Positions 18,699-27,158 of a stretch of DNA of 64,000 bases are shown in pieces. A program made the position numbers and the translations under genes. The stretch comes from an uncultured Oscillospiraceae bacterium (GTDB lineage Bacteria; Bacillota; Clostridia; Oscillospirales; Oscillospiraceae). Below the pieces are notes generated by a model. That model was not told the origin of the DNA, did no database searches, and worked only from the letters and a program-made list of their open reading frames with translations. Positions within the stretch are counted from its first letter, which is position 1. Every line of letters starts with the position of its first letter. Where the stretch lies: the NCBI GenBank assembly GCA_949878425.1, contig CATLAL010000007.1, positions 1 to 64,000 of the forward strand, in the 5' to 3' direction.

Positions 18699-20900
18699 AT
18701 GACAGACAAACAGGAACATAATCCAATCGAAGAGCCCCAGTTCGACCCGCTGATGGACACCCAGCGCCTGCTGGATCTGGGCCCTCCGGCGGAGGGCACC
18801 TTCGCTCTGGAGGATATTCTGGCGGAATTTGGCGGGGAAGCCGGAAAAACACCGGCCCGACAGGAGTCCGCCCAGGCTTCGGAGGAGCCCCCTCCCCCGC
18901 CGGAGGACCCTGAGAGCCCCCCGCCGGAGCCCCAGGAGGCCGCTGAACCGGAGGCCTCCCCGGAGGAGCCCCTTGCGGAGCCCGAGCGCGGGGAGGACCC
19001 GGAGGCGCTGGCGGAGGACGACGCCTTCTGGGAGGAGCTTCTGCCCGAGGAGTCCGTTCAGGAACCGGAGGAGCCCCCCCAGGGGGAGGAGCAGCCCCCC
19101 CAGCCGGAGGAGGCGCCTGTCTCCGGGGAGGAGGCCCCCTCCATGGAGGACATCGTGGCCAGCACGGTGGACGCGGTGAAGGTGGACCAGGAGGAGCGGC
19201 GGGAGCGGCTGCGCCAGCGGCTGGAGAAGCTGCGCAGGAGGGAGCGGCCCGTCAAGCCCAAGGGCAGCCCCCTGCCGGACATAAAAAACGAGCCTCTGCC
19301 CAGCGAGCTGGCGGGCCTGCACAAGCGGCGGCTGCGCCAGTGCCGCAAGAGCTTCCGGCTGGCCCTGCCGGCCCTGGCGCTGCTGTGGACGCCCTGGGTG
19401 CTGGTCCAGTGCGGCGTCCAGGTGCCCTTTTTCGGCGAGAGCCTGGACAACGCCGCCCTCTGCGTCCTGCTGGCCCAGACGGTGGTGAGCATTTTGTGCT
19501 GGCCCGTGTACCGGGCCGCCCTGGGCGGCCTGCGGGAGGGGGCCTGGACCATCTATGCCACGGCCCTGCTGTGCACGCTGGTGACGCTTCTGGACGAGAT
19601 GACCATGCTGCTGCTGCCGGAGCGCTCTGACGCGGCCCCCCTGGGGGGCGTGGCGGCGGCTGTGACTGTATTCGCCCTGTGGGGGCTCAAGCAGTGGCAC
19701 CGGGGGATGGCGGAGACCTTCCGCACCGCCGCCATGGGGGAGCCCAACTGGATCGCGGACCTCTGCGGCGGCGGCGTGGCCAGGGGCGCGGGCGGCCGGG
19801 AGGGCTTTTGCACCCGGACCGTGATGGAGGACACCTCCGCCCAGTGGCAGCGCCTGCTGCTGCCGGTGCTGGCGGCGGCGTCCCTGGTGTTCGCGGCCCT
19901 CTCCTCCGTGGGACAGGAGCGGGGGCAGGACCTCTTCTGGTGCTGGTCCGCCATTTTGTGCGCCGCGTCGTCCCTTGTCTTTCCCATGTCCTTCTGCGTG
20001 CCCTACGGCAGGCTGGCCTCCCGGCTGGCCAGGGGCGGCGCCGTCCTGGCGGGGCAGTACGGCGCGATGGCGCTCTCCTCCTCCCGCCGGGTGGTGGTGA
20101 CGGACGCGGACCTCTTCCCGCCGGGCTCCGTGTCCCTGGGCGGGCTGAAGCTCTACGGCGAGGAGCGAAACCGGGCCGTCTCCTACGCCGCCACCCTGCT
20201 GGTGCAGCAGGGCGGACTGCTGGGGAGGCTCTTCGAGGATCTCTGCCAGCGGGACCGGATCGGCTATCAGGGCCTGGAGCACTTCCACATCCACGACGAG
20301 GGCGGGCTCAGCGGCATAATCCACGGGGAGACGGTCCTGGTGGGGCCCCCGGTGTTTCTGCGCCACAAGGCGGTGCGCCTGCCCGGCAAGCTCTCCGCCC
20401 GGTCGGTGTGCCTGGCGGTGGACGGGGAGCTGACCGCGGTGTTTTCCCTGAAATATACCGCCGCGGACACGGTGGACTGCGCCCTGCGGTCCCTGCGGCG
20501 CAGCGGCTTTCAACTGACCCTGGCGGTCCGGGACGGCTCGGTCACCCCCAAGCTCCTGAGGGAGCTCTTTGGCAGCGACTTCGGCGCGGCTGTCCCGGAG
20601 CTCAGCGAGCGGCTGAGCCTCTCTGACCCGGAGCGGGAGGCGGAGGGCCCCAACGGCCTTTTGTACCGGGAGGGACTGCCGCCCCTGGCCGCCCTGGCCG
20701 CCGGCAGCCGCCGGCTGTGCCAGACCGTCCGGACGGGAAACCTGCTGGCCATCGCGGGCAGCGTGTCCGGGGTGCTGCTGGGGTTCTACCTCACCTTCAC
20801 GGGGAGCTACGACGTGCTCACGCCGCTGCTGCTGCTGACCTACCTGCTGCTCTGGGCCGCGCCGGCGCTGCTGCTGGTGTGGACGGCAGACAGGCTGTAG
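18699..20900 (+). CDS. P-type-ATPase-like membrane protein lacking the catalytic Asp motif
   Basis: This 733-residue protein has an acidic, proline-rich N-terminal region of about 160 residues, then a basic helix, then six membrane segments between about 222 and 440 and two more at the C-terminus. The soluble part between them follows a P-type ATPase plan: SSSRRVVVTDADLFPPGSVSL sits where DKTGTLT should be, a nucleotide-domain-like stretch contains GETVLVGPPVFLRHKAV, and AVFSLKYTAADTV resembles the usual hinge. The phosphorylated Asp-Lys-Thr-Gly-Thr motif and the GDGxNDxP motif are absent. It is therefore probably not a pump. The function is unknown. Confidence 0.7.
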   Translation: MTDKQEHNPIEEPQFDPLMDTQRLLDLGPPAEGTFALEDILAEFGGEAGKTPARQESAQASEEPPPPPEDPESPPPEPQEAAEPEASPEEPLAEPERGEDPEALAEDDAFWEELLPEESVQEPEEPPQGEEQPPQPEEAPVSGEEAPSMEDIVASTVDAVKVDQEERRERLRQRLEKLRRRERPVKPKGSPLPDIKNEPLPSELAGLHKRRLRQCRKSFRLALPALALLWTPWVLVQCGVQVPFFGESLDNAALCVLLAQTVVSILCWPVYRAALGGLREGAWTIYATALLCTLVTLLDEMTMLLLPERSDAAPLGGVAAAVTVFALWGLKQWHRGMAETFRTAAMGEPNWIADLCGGGVARGAGGREGFCTRTVMEDTSAQWQRLLLPVLAAASLVFAALSSVGQERGQDLFWCWSAILCAASSLVFPMSFCVPYGRLASRLARGGAVLAGQYGAMALSSSRRVVVTDADLFPPGSVSLGGLKLYGEERNRAVSYAATLLVQQGGLLGRLFEDLCQRDRIGYQGLEHFHIHDEGGLSGIIHGETVLVGPPVFLRHKAVRLPGKLSARSVCLAVDGELTAVFSLKYTAADTVDCALRSLRRSGFQLTLAVRDGSVTPKLLRELFGSDFGAAVPELSERLSLSDPEREAEGPNGLLYREGLPPLAALAAGSRRLCQTVRTGNLLAIAGSVSGVLLGFYLTFTGSYDVLTPLLLLTYLLLWAAPALLLVWTADRL

Positions 20901-20911
20901 GGGGCGGCGCT

Positions 20912-21433
20912 GTGGAGGAGATTCAATACGGACCAATTCACCCCGGGAATTTTGGCCCCTCCTCTCTGGACGGCTTTGTCAGCCGCCAGGAGGTTACGGA
21001 GTGCTGGCGGAAGCGGGACGGGCAGTGGACCCTGCTGCCCATTGCCTACATAGACGCCTGCGCGCCGGACGCGCCGGCGGTGCTGGAGGCCCTGCGGTCC
21101 GGGAAACCGGCCTTCGGCGCGTGGCACGCCGGGCAGGTCGTAGGCCTCGCCCTTCTGGACCGGGAGCGCTTTGGGAGCCGGGGACAGTACATAGACCTGG
21201 CGGAGCTCCATGTCTCCGCGCCCTTCCGGGGCCGGGGGATCGGGAAAGCGCTCTTCCATATGGCCTGCCGGGAGGCCCGGGCCCTGGGGGCAAAGCGCCT
21301 CTACATCTCCGCCCACTCCGCCCGGGAGACCATCGCCGCATACCGGGCCCTGGGCTGTGTGGAGGCGGAGGAGATCTGCTGGCCCCTGGCGCGGCGGGAG
21401 CCCTGCGACGTGCAGCTGGAGTACCGGTTGTAG
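20912..21433 (+). CDS. GNAT-family N-acetyltransferase
   Basis: This 173-residue protein begins at GTG 20912, 11 bp after the previous stop codon; no ATG is available in a sensible place. The acetyl-CoA site is in LHVSAPFRGRGIGKALF near residue 100, and LYISAHSARETIAAYRALGC is the usual end of the fold. The acceptor substrate is not predictable. The tight spacing puts it in the same transcript as the P-type-ATPase-like gene. Confidence 0.88.
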   Translation: MEEIQYGPIHPGNFGPSSLDGFVSRQEVTECWRKRDGQWTLLPIAYIDACAPDAPAVLEALRSGKPAFGAWHAGQVVGLALLDRERFGSRGQYIDLAELHVSAPFRGRGIGKALFHMACREARALGAKRLYISAHSARETIAAYRALGCVEAEEICWPLARREPCDVQLEYRL

Positions 21434-21454
21434 CGTTCCTTTGCCGGATTCATC

Positions 21455-21475
21455 AAAAATCAACCGATTTTTTTG
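21455..21475 (+). terminator. Short AT hairpin terminator after the GNAT gene
   Basis: AAAAATC pairs with GATTTTT around an AACC loop, and the T-run continues past the stem. It lies 20 bp after the acetyltransferase stop codon. Confidence 0.5.
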
Positions 21476-21514
21476 GCCAATCTGTCTAAAATCCGGTGGG
21501 ATAGAAAATTCCAG

Positions 21515-21543
21515 TTGTGCTAAAAGGAAAAAGGTTATATAAT
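21515..21543 (+). promoter_or_regulatory. Promoter for the EF-G-like gene
   Basis: TTGTGC (21515-21520), a 17-bp spacer and TATAAT (21538-21543) lie 65 bp upstream of the start codon. Confidence 0.6.
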
Positions 21544-21607
21544 TGATTCGTTAGGCAATTTCCTGCTTGAGAGGTTCCCAAGATAAACGGAAGGAGACAT
21601 ACTTTTT

Positions 21608-23680
21608 ATGGACATTCGCAACATCTGCCTGCTGGGACACGGAGGCAGTGGAAAGACCTCCCTGGTGGAGAGCATGCTGTATATCACCGGCGTTACCGAC
21701 CGTCTGGGCAAGACTGTGGACGGCAACACGGTTTGCGACTATGATCCGGAGGAGATTAAGCGCCAGATTTCCATCTCCCTGGCCATGACCCCCGTCCTCT
21801 ACAACGGGGTGAAGATCAACGTACTGGACACCCCCGGCAACTTCGACTTTGCCGGCGAGATGCAGTCCGGCGTCCGGGCCGCCGAGGTGGGCGTGCTGGT
21901 GTGCGCCTCCAAGGACGGCCTGAGCGTGGGCGCGGAGCGCTGCTGGAAGTACCTCAAGGAGCAGAAGAAGCCCTGCATTGTCTACATCTCCAAGGAGGAC
22001 GAGGAGAACGCCAACTTTGACGCCACCATGGAGACCCTGCGGGAAAAGCTCTCCAAGTCCATCGCCCCCGTGGTGGCCCCCATCTGGGACGGCAGCAAGC
22101 GCACCATCGGCATCATCGACGTCATCAACCGCAAGGCCTACCAGATGCCGGACGGCAAGAAGGGCAAGCGGGTGGAGATCCCCATTCCCGAGAACAAGAC
22201 GGACGTGCTCGACAAGCTCTACAACGAGCTGATGGAGGCCGTGGCCGAGACCACGGAGGAGAACATGGAGAAGTTCTTCTCCGGCGAGCCCTTCACCAAG
22301 GACGAAATCATGACCGGCCTGAAGGTGGGCATGCGGGAGGGCACCCTGGCCCCCGTGGTGTGCGGCTCCGCCTTTACGGGCCTGGGCACGGAGATGCTGC
22401 TGAGCACCATCGTCGACCTGGTCCCCGGTCCCCAGGAGATGCCCGCGGAGGCCGCTACCGACGAGTCCGGCGAGAACCCCCTGGAGATCAAGCGGGACCC
22501 CAACGGCCCCACCGCCGCCATCGTCTTTAAGACCATCTCCGACCAGTACGGCAAGTACTCCCTGGTCAAGGTGGTCTCCGGCAAGATCACCGGGGACATG
22601 TCCCTCTACAACCCCACCACCGGCAAGAGCGAGAAGCTGGGCCGGCTGTACACCATCAAGGGCAAGAAGAACGAGGAGGTCAAGGAGATCGCCTGCGGCG
22701 ACATCGGCGCCATCGCCAAGATGGACCGCCTCAAGACCGGCGATACCCTCTGCGACCCCAAGAAGATCGTGAAGCTGGCCCCAGTGGCCTTTGCGGAGCC
22801 CTGCTACTCCCGGGCCATTGCCCCCAAGACCCGGGGCCAGGACGAGAAGGTGGGCTCCGGCCTCATCCGCCTCAACGAGGAGGATCCCACCTTCAGCGTG
22901 GTCAACAACGCCGAGACCCACCAGGTGGTGGTCTCCGGCGCCGGCGACATCCAGATCGACGTGCTGGTCAGCAAGCTCAAGAGCCGCTTTGGCGTGGACG
23001 CGGAGCTGGACACCCCCAGAGTCGCCTACCGGGAGAAGATCCGCAAGCAGGTGCGCAAGCAGGGCCGCCACAAGAAGCAGACCGGCGGCAGCGGCCAGTT
23101 CGGCGACGTGTGGATTGTCTTTGAGCCCCAGGAAGAGCAGGAGGATATGATCTTCGCCGAGGAGGTGTTTGGCGGCAGCGTGCCCAAGAACTTCTTCCCC
23201 GCCGTGGAGAAGGGCCTGCGGGAGGCCTGCGCCCATGGCGTGCTGGCGGGCTACCCCATGGTGTTTTTGAAGGCCACCCTGGTGGACGGCTCCTACCACC
23301 CGGTGGACTCCTCTGAAATCGCCTTCAAAACCGCCGCCCAGCTGGCCTACAAGGCCGCTCTGCCCGAGGCCAGCCCCGTGCTCCTGGAGCCCATCGGCGA
23401 GCTGAAGGTCACTATTCCCGACAGCTACATGGGCGATATCCTGGGCGACCTGAACAAGCGCCGGGGCCGCATCATGGGTATGAACCCCACCGGCGACGGC
23501 GACCAGGTGGTGGAGGCCGAGGTCCCCATGGCGGAGATGATGACCTATGCCATCGACCTGCGCTCCATGACCCAGTCCCGGGGCACCTTCACCCTCCACT
23601 TTGCCCGCTATGAGGAGTGCCCCGCCGCCGCCCAGGAGAAGGCCATTGCCGAGGCGAAGGTCCTGGCTGAGGCCGAGTAA
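21608..23680 (+). CDS. Elongation factor G-like GTPase (EF-G paralogue)
   Basis: This 690-residue translational GTPase has the EF-G domain order I-V. G1 is GHGGSGKTS (10-18) and G3 is DTPGN (about 74-78). It departs from canonical EF-G in two places: switch I reads PEEIKRQISISLAMTP instead of an ERGITI motif, and G4 reads ISKEDEENA instead of NKxD. Such changes mark the EF-G-like subgroup rather than the ribosomal translocase FusA. It stands alone, not in the str operon, with its own promoter and a strong terminator. The function of this subgroup is not settled. Confidence 0.88.
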   Translation: MDIRNICLLGHGGSGKTSLVESMLYITGVTDRLGKTVDGNTVCDYDPEEIKRQISISLAMTPVLYNGVKINVLDTPGNFDFAGEMQSGVRAAEVGVLVCASKDGLSVGAERCWKYLKEQKKPCIVYISKEDEENANFDATMETLREKLSKSIAPVVAPIWDGSKRTIGIIDVINRKAYQMPDGKKGKRVEIPIPENKTDVLDKLYNELMEAVAETTEENMEKFFSGEPFTKDEIMTGLKVGMREGTLAPVVCGSAFTGLGTEMLLSTIVDLVPGPQEMPAEAATDESGENPLEIKRDPNGPTAAIVFKTISDQYGKYSLVKVVSGKITGDMSLYNPTTGKSEKLGRLYTIKGKKNEEVKEIACGDIGAIAKMDRLKTGDTLCDPKKIVKLAPVAFAEPCYSRAIAPKTRGQDEKVGSGLIRLNEEDPTFSVVNNAETHQVVVSGAGDIQIDVLVSKLKSRFGVDAELDTPRVAYREKIRKQVRKQGRHKKQTGGSGQFGDVWIVFEPQEEQEDMIFAEEVFGGSVPKNFFPAVEKGLREACAHGVLAGYPMVFLKATLVDGSYHPVDSSEIAFKTAAQLAYKAALPEASPVLLEPIGELKVTIPDSYMGDILGDLNKRRGRIMGMNPTGDGDQVVEAEVPMAEMMTYAIDLRSMTQSRGTFTLHFARYEECPAAAQEKAIAEAKVLAEAE

Positions 23681-23699
23681 GCTTCTCTTTGACGCAGTG

Positions 23700-23738
23700 A
23701 AAAGCCGGATGCCGCAGACACGGCATCCGGCTTTTGTT
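23700..23738 (+). terminator. Rho-independent terminator of the EF-G-like gene
   Basis: A perfect 15-bp stem, AAAAGCCGGATGCCG with CGGCATCCGGCTTTT, is followed by TTTTG. It starts 20 bp after the stop codon. Confidence 0.9.
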
Positions 23739-24091
23739 CTCGCGGCCGCGCCGCAGGAGCCGTGAAAGCGGCTCGGCTGTAGACTTCATAGGGAGTGTGG
23801 CCACACTCCCGAAAAACGGCCAAATCCGGCCCCTGCCGAGCCGTGTCCCTTTTCGCTTGTTGGGATAATCCCAAGCCCTTATACAGAACGCAGACTCTCC
23901 ATAATCTGCGGCGTTGGCCGGGGCGCAGAAACGGGCGGTGTCTTGCCGACATCGCCCGTTTTCTGCGCTGTTGTTCACTTGTATGCGCCGCCCCGCTTTC
24001 CACTGCCCTTAAAAAACATTGATTTTACTGGGGTTTTCCATGTTTTCTTATGGCAACGCCCTTAAAAGCCGGGGGCCGCGTACAGCAGCTG
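23739..24091. other. Gene-free stretch with several hairpins
   Basis: No convincing gene lies here. Visible structures are GAGCCG/CGGCTC at about 23757-23774, the palindrome GGGAGTGTGGCCACACTCCC near 23790 and a long hairpin at 23924-23967 whose arms CGCAGAAACGGGCG and CGCCCGTTTTCTGCG pair with one bulge. Its last T-containing arm could act as a terminator. It is otherwise unexplained. Confidence 0.4.
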
Positions 24092-25198
24092 TCATTGCAG
24101 GGGAATGGTCGTCCCGCCCACGGTGAGGGCGGCGATGCGCTCCAGGTCCACCACCATGAAGCTCTCCCTGGAGGGGCAGCCTGTCTGTTGCTCGCCGAAG
24201 CGGTAGTAGCAGGTCCAGCCCGCATAGATCGCCGCCTCCCCGTAGTCCCGGTAGGGCTTTCCCGCGTCTATATCCTGGCCGCTCCGGGAGCAGTAGATCG
24301 GGAGGGGATTGCCGTCCGCATCCAGAACGGCCACCGTCTCCTCCAGCATGGGGTAAAACCACGCATCGCACCAATCCACGCTCCAGGGCTTGTTGGCAAA
24401 GCTGAAGCTGACGCCCAGGGGGGAGATTACCACCTCGTCCACCAGCAGCAGACCGTCCCCGCCCTCGATGGGGATATCCTCCGCCAGGGGGATGTGCCGG
24501 ACATTGTCGGCGAAGTCCGCCGTCATCCAGCCGAAGTCCCACTGGCCACGGCTGAGGTACTCCTTGTTCCAGTCGTGTTCCTCCCAGTTGTAGTCCAGCT
24601 GCTCATAGAAGTTCGTAAGCCGCAGCCGCACCCGCGCGCCGCTGAGCCCCGCCCCCAGCTCGCTCCACTCGTAGACCATGCGCACCCTGTTGTCGGCGGG
24701 GTCGTCGTCCGGCAGGGGCCGGAGCAGCGAGTCCCGGCCGCCGCCGTTGCCCTTGTGGAGCATATCGCTGTCAAATTCGGCGTCCATGAGGTAGTAGTCC
24801 CCGTCCAGCACAGTCCCCTCCGGGGCCTCCACCTCCACGCCGATGTAGCAGAAGCTCTCGTCTCCCACGCAGTCGGTGATGGAGACGGTCCAGCCGTCGC
24901 ACTCCACCGAGCGTCCGATAAAGCCGCTGGACTGGTCGTAGCCGGCGCTGTCGCCGCCGAGCACATCCCGCAGGGAGGGCTCACCCACAAACCCCGCCAC
25001 CGCCGCCAGTCCCAGCGCTGAGATCAGGCACACCGCCGCCGCCACCGCCGCCGCACGCCGCAGAGTGAGGGCGCGGCGTCCCGCCCCGCGCTCCATCTTC
25101 CCCCGCCGGGCCAGGGCCCGCTTCAGGTCCGCCCTGCCCCGCTCCGTAAACCGGAGGGCGTCCAGCTCCTCCCGGTACGCTTCAAATCCGTCACGCAT
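24092..25198 (-). CDS. DUF4179-type membrane anti-sigma factor
   Basis: This 368-residue protein has a cytoplasmic N-terminus (about 1-45) rich in charged residues, one membrane segment near 46-68 and a large extracellular region with Trp/Tyr-rich beta structure, including WTVSITDCVGDESFCYIGVEVEA-type sequence of the DUF4179 family. It overlaps the sigma-factor gene by 8 bp and follows it, the usual order for an ECF sigma/anti-sigma pair. It should hold the sigma factor inactive until an envelope signal is received. The signal is unknown. The family call is by pattern recognition. Confidence 0.8.
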   Translation of the reverse strand: MRDGFEAYREELDALRFTERGRADLKRALARRGKMERGAGRRALTLRRAAAVAAAVCLISALGLAAVAGFVGEPSLRDVLGGDSAGYDQSSGFIGRSVECDGWTVSITDCVGDESFCYIGVEVEAPEGTVLDGDYYLMDAEFDSDMLHKGNGGGRDSLLRPLPDDDPADNRVRMVYEWSELGAGLSGARVRLRLTNFYEQLDYNWEEHDWNKEYLSRGQWDFGWMTADFADNVRHIPLAEDIPIEGGDGLLLVDEVVISPLGVSFSFANKPWSVDWCDAWFYPMLEETVAVLDADGNPLPIYCSRSGQDIDAGKPYRDYGEAAIYAGWTCYYRFGEQQTGCPSRESFMVVDLERIAALTVGGTTIPLQ

Positions 25199-25667
25199 AC
25201 TCCGTACCTCCCAATTGAAGTTTCAGTTTTTCCTTTGCCCGCTTCAGCCACGTGCTGACAAGGGCGGGGCTCCGGCCCAGCAGCGCCGCGATCTCCCGGA
25301 CCTCGTACCCCTCGTAGTAGCGCAGGAAGATCACCTGCCGGTACTTCTCCGGCAGGGCCTGGACCTGCTCCAGCAGGCCCCCCTCCTCCGGCGGCTCCGC
25401 CGCCAGTGCCAGGCCCTGGTCCAGCGGAGCCCGGTGGCGCAGCCAGGCGCTTCTGCGCCAGTTCTTGCACTCGTTGATGGCCAGGCGCACGGCCCACGCC
25501 CGCTCCTGGCCCCGGTCCGGGAAGTCCCGGGGCTGCTCCAGCAGCTTGATGAGCACGTTCTGGCACACGTCCTGGGCGTCGTCCGCGTCCCCCAGCCAGG
25601 TATAGCCGATCCGCAGCAGCAGGTCCGCGTACTGCGCCACCAGGTACTCCGCCCGCTCCTCCTCCAT
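25191..25667 (-). CDS. ECF-type RNA polymerase sigma factor
   Basis: This 158-residue sigma factor has region 2 with LGDADDAQDVCQNVLIKLL near residues 25-43 and region 4 with LPEKYRQVIFLRYYEGYEVREIAALLG near 104-130, the second ending in the DNA-recognition helix. It recruits RNA polymerase to stress or envelope promoters. The start follows GGAGGGAGCGCCT. It is translationally coupled to the anti-sigma gene. Its promoter at 25691-25720 is sigma-A-like, so self-activation is not apparent. Confidence 0.93.
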   Translation of the reverse strand: MEEERAEYLVAQYADLLLRIGYTWLGDADDAQDVCQNVLIKLLEQPRDFPDRGQERAWAVRLAINECKNWRRSAWLRHRAPLDQGLALAAEPPEEGGLLEQVQALPEKYRQVIFLRYYEGYEVREIAALLGRSPALVSTWLKRAKEKLKLQLGGTEYA

Positions 25668-25690
25668 AGGCGCTCCCTCCTTTCACCCCT

Positions 25691-25720
25691 ATAACAACGC
25701 GGGAGGGCCCAATCTGTCAA
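25691..25720 (-). promoter_or_regulatory. Promoter for the sigma/anti-sigma pair
   Basis: On the minus strand TTGACA (25720-25715), an 18-bp spacer and TGTTAT (25696-25691) lie about 25 bp upstream of the sigma-factor start. Confidence 0.55.
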
Positions 25721-25745
25721 CGGGCCCCCAATTTTTCTAAAAAGG

Positions 25746-25776
25746 CAAAAAGGAGCCGCTGCCTCCGGCAGCGGCC
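25746..25776 (-). terminator. Terminator downstream of divIC
   Basis: Read on the minus strand, GCCGCTGCC pairs with GGCAGCGGC around a GGA loop and is followed by TCCTTTTTGCCTTTTT. It lies about 120 bp after the yabQ-divIC stop codon. Confidence 0.75.
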
Positions 25777-25893
25777 CAAGCGGGTGGGATATTGGAAAGC
25801 TTCCATAACATATTGTACAGCACCTGTCCCACTTTGTAAAGAGGAGCTTTTGTCAGTTTTTAGGAGCTTTTGCCGGGTTTTGTTCCATCGCGG

Positions 25894-26661
25894 CTACCGG
25901 CTGAAAATAAACACCTTTTCCCCGGGACCGGCCATGCCCAGTTCGTCCCGGGCGATATCCTCGATGAGCTCCATGTTGTCCCGATTTTCGATATCGTCCC
26001 TGAGCCGCTGGTTCTCCTCCTGCAGCTCCGCCAGGGCGGCGGCATAGCCGGCCTCCTCCTGCCGGGCGCTCTGGAGCTGGCGGTACTGGTGGCAGAGCTG
26101 TACGCCGATTCCAATCAGCAGAACGATCAGAATAAAGGCGGTGAGCTTCCCGCCGGGCCGCTTCCGGTCGTTTTTCTGACGCTCCGGGCGCTTTGCTTGT
26201 TTCTTCATCCCCTTTTCCCCCTCCCGCAGCGCAGGCGGATGCCGGCCGCGCACTCTTGCTTTTTTCATTGTAACCCATTTCCTGGGAAAAGAAAAGAGTT
26301 TTTTCGCGAATCTCTCCCCCTTTTTTTCCAGCCGCTCCAGCAGCCGCATTGGCGTGAGGAGAATTTGCAGCCAGAAATCCCACAGGGGCCGCAGGCTCTG
26401 GCTGAGCAGGCAGAAGAACAGCACCGCGCCCCCCAGGGCCCCGGTCAGGATGAAGATGCGCAGCTCCCCGTCCCCGGCCATGACGAAGAAGAAGAGGCTG
26501 GCGGCGGCGACAAGGCAATAGGCCCCGTCTAAGAGAGCGCCCCACAGCCTCCCGCCCAGCTTTCTGAGGGAGCGCAGTAGGTCGTAGATCAGTCCCAGCG
26601 TCGCCCCCAGGGCCACGGAGCGCAGGAACATGGCCAGCTGCTCAGAGATATAGTTCCCCAT
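25894..26661 (-). CDS. YabQ-DivIC in-frame fusion (spore cortex protein plus FtsB-like division protein)
   Basis: One 255-residue frame joins two proteins that are usually separate neighbours. Residues 1-125 look like YabQ: four hydrophobic segments and IYDLLRSLRKLGGRLW, a sporulation membrane protein for cortex synthesis. Residues 152-255 look like DivIC/FtsB: a basic start MKKQAKRPERQ, one membrane span (LTAFILIVLLIGIGVQL), a coiled coil with LAELQEENQRLRDDI, and the ending ARDELGMAGPGEKVFIF. The ATG at 26208 is preceded by GGGAGGGGGAAAAGGGG and could make DivIC alone. So either a fusion protein, an internally started DivIC, or both, are made. Confidence 0.85.
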   Translation of the reverse strand: MGNYISEQLAMFLRSVALGATLGLIYDLLRSLRKLGGRLWGALLDGAYCLVAAASLFFFVMAGDGELRIFILTGALGGAVLFFCLLSQSLRPLWDFWLQILLTPMRLLERLEKKGERFAKKLFSFPRKWVTMKKARVRGRHPPALREGEKGMKKQAKRPERQKNDRKRPGGKLTAFILIVLLIGIGVQLCHQYRQLQSARQEEAGYAAALAELQEENQRLRDDIENRDNMELIEDIARDELGMAGPGEKVFIFSR

Positions 26662-26667
26662 GGCGGC

Positions 26668-26952
26668 TCATCCGAACAGCCGCCGCAGGAATCCGCCCTG
26701 GCCTCCGCCAGGGGCCTTGTCCTCGTAGAGCAGCGTGTGGATGGCCCCATCCACGTGGAGCTCCCCGCCGTCCAGATTCAGCTTGCCAATATGCAGGCCC
26801 GTCCCGCCTACGACCAGCGTGCCGACGGTGGTGGCCATGACGATCTCCTCCTCGTCAAAGCGCTCCACCTCCTCCACGCCGGTGACCAGCAGCCGCTCCC
26901 GGCCCTCCAGCTCCAGGCGGTGCTGCATAACGCTCATATCCTCATAGGGCAT
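26668..26952 (-). CDS. yabP: Sporulation protein YabP
   Basis: This 94-residue YabP/YqfC-family protein is needed for spore-cortex formation in Bacillus. It shows the family pattern VEEVERFDEEEIVMATTVG followed by LVVGGTGLHIGKLNLDGGEL. The ATG at 26952 is chosen because GGGAGG lies 8 bp upstream; an in-frame ATG at 26973 has none. It ends 6 bp before yabQ-divIC, with which it forms the usual yabP-yabQ-divIC order. Confidence 0.9.
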   Translation of the reverse strand: MPYEDMSVMQHRLELEGRERLLVTGVEEVERFDEEEIVMATTVGTLVVGGTGLHIGKLNLDGGELHVDGAIHTLLYEDKAPGGGQGGFLRRLFG

Positions 26953-26986
26953 GAAAAAACCTCCCATATCCAAATATCCGCTACTA

Positions 26987-27016
26987 TATATATGGGGAGT
27001 CTGTCCCCTTTATGAC
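26987..27016 (-). promoter_or_regulatory. Possible sigma-E-type promoter for yabP
   Basis: On the minus strand GTCATAA (27016-27010), a 15-bp spacer and CATATATA (26994-26987) approximate a mother-cell sigma-E promoter, which drives yabP in Bacillus. This is a resemblance only. Confidence 0.4.
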
Positions 27017-27082
27017 GGCTGCGCGGCCCCCTGGCAGACGCGGGGGAAACTTTAAATTTTTTATGAAAAGTTATTTTTCCCG

Positions 27083-27111
27083 TTGTGTTTCGGACCTGTC
27101 TGTGTTATGCT
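27083..27111 (+). promoter_or_regulatory. Promoter for the small P-loop gene
   Basis: TTGTGT (27083-27088), a 17-bp spacer and TATGCT (27106-27111) lie about 48 bp before the start codon. Confidence 0.5.
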
Positions 27112-27158
27112 ATCTTCATCTCTATATTCTCCCAAATTGTGAAAAGGAGTGGTTTCAT

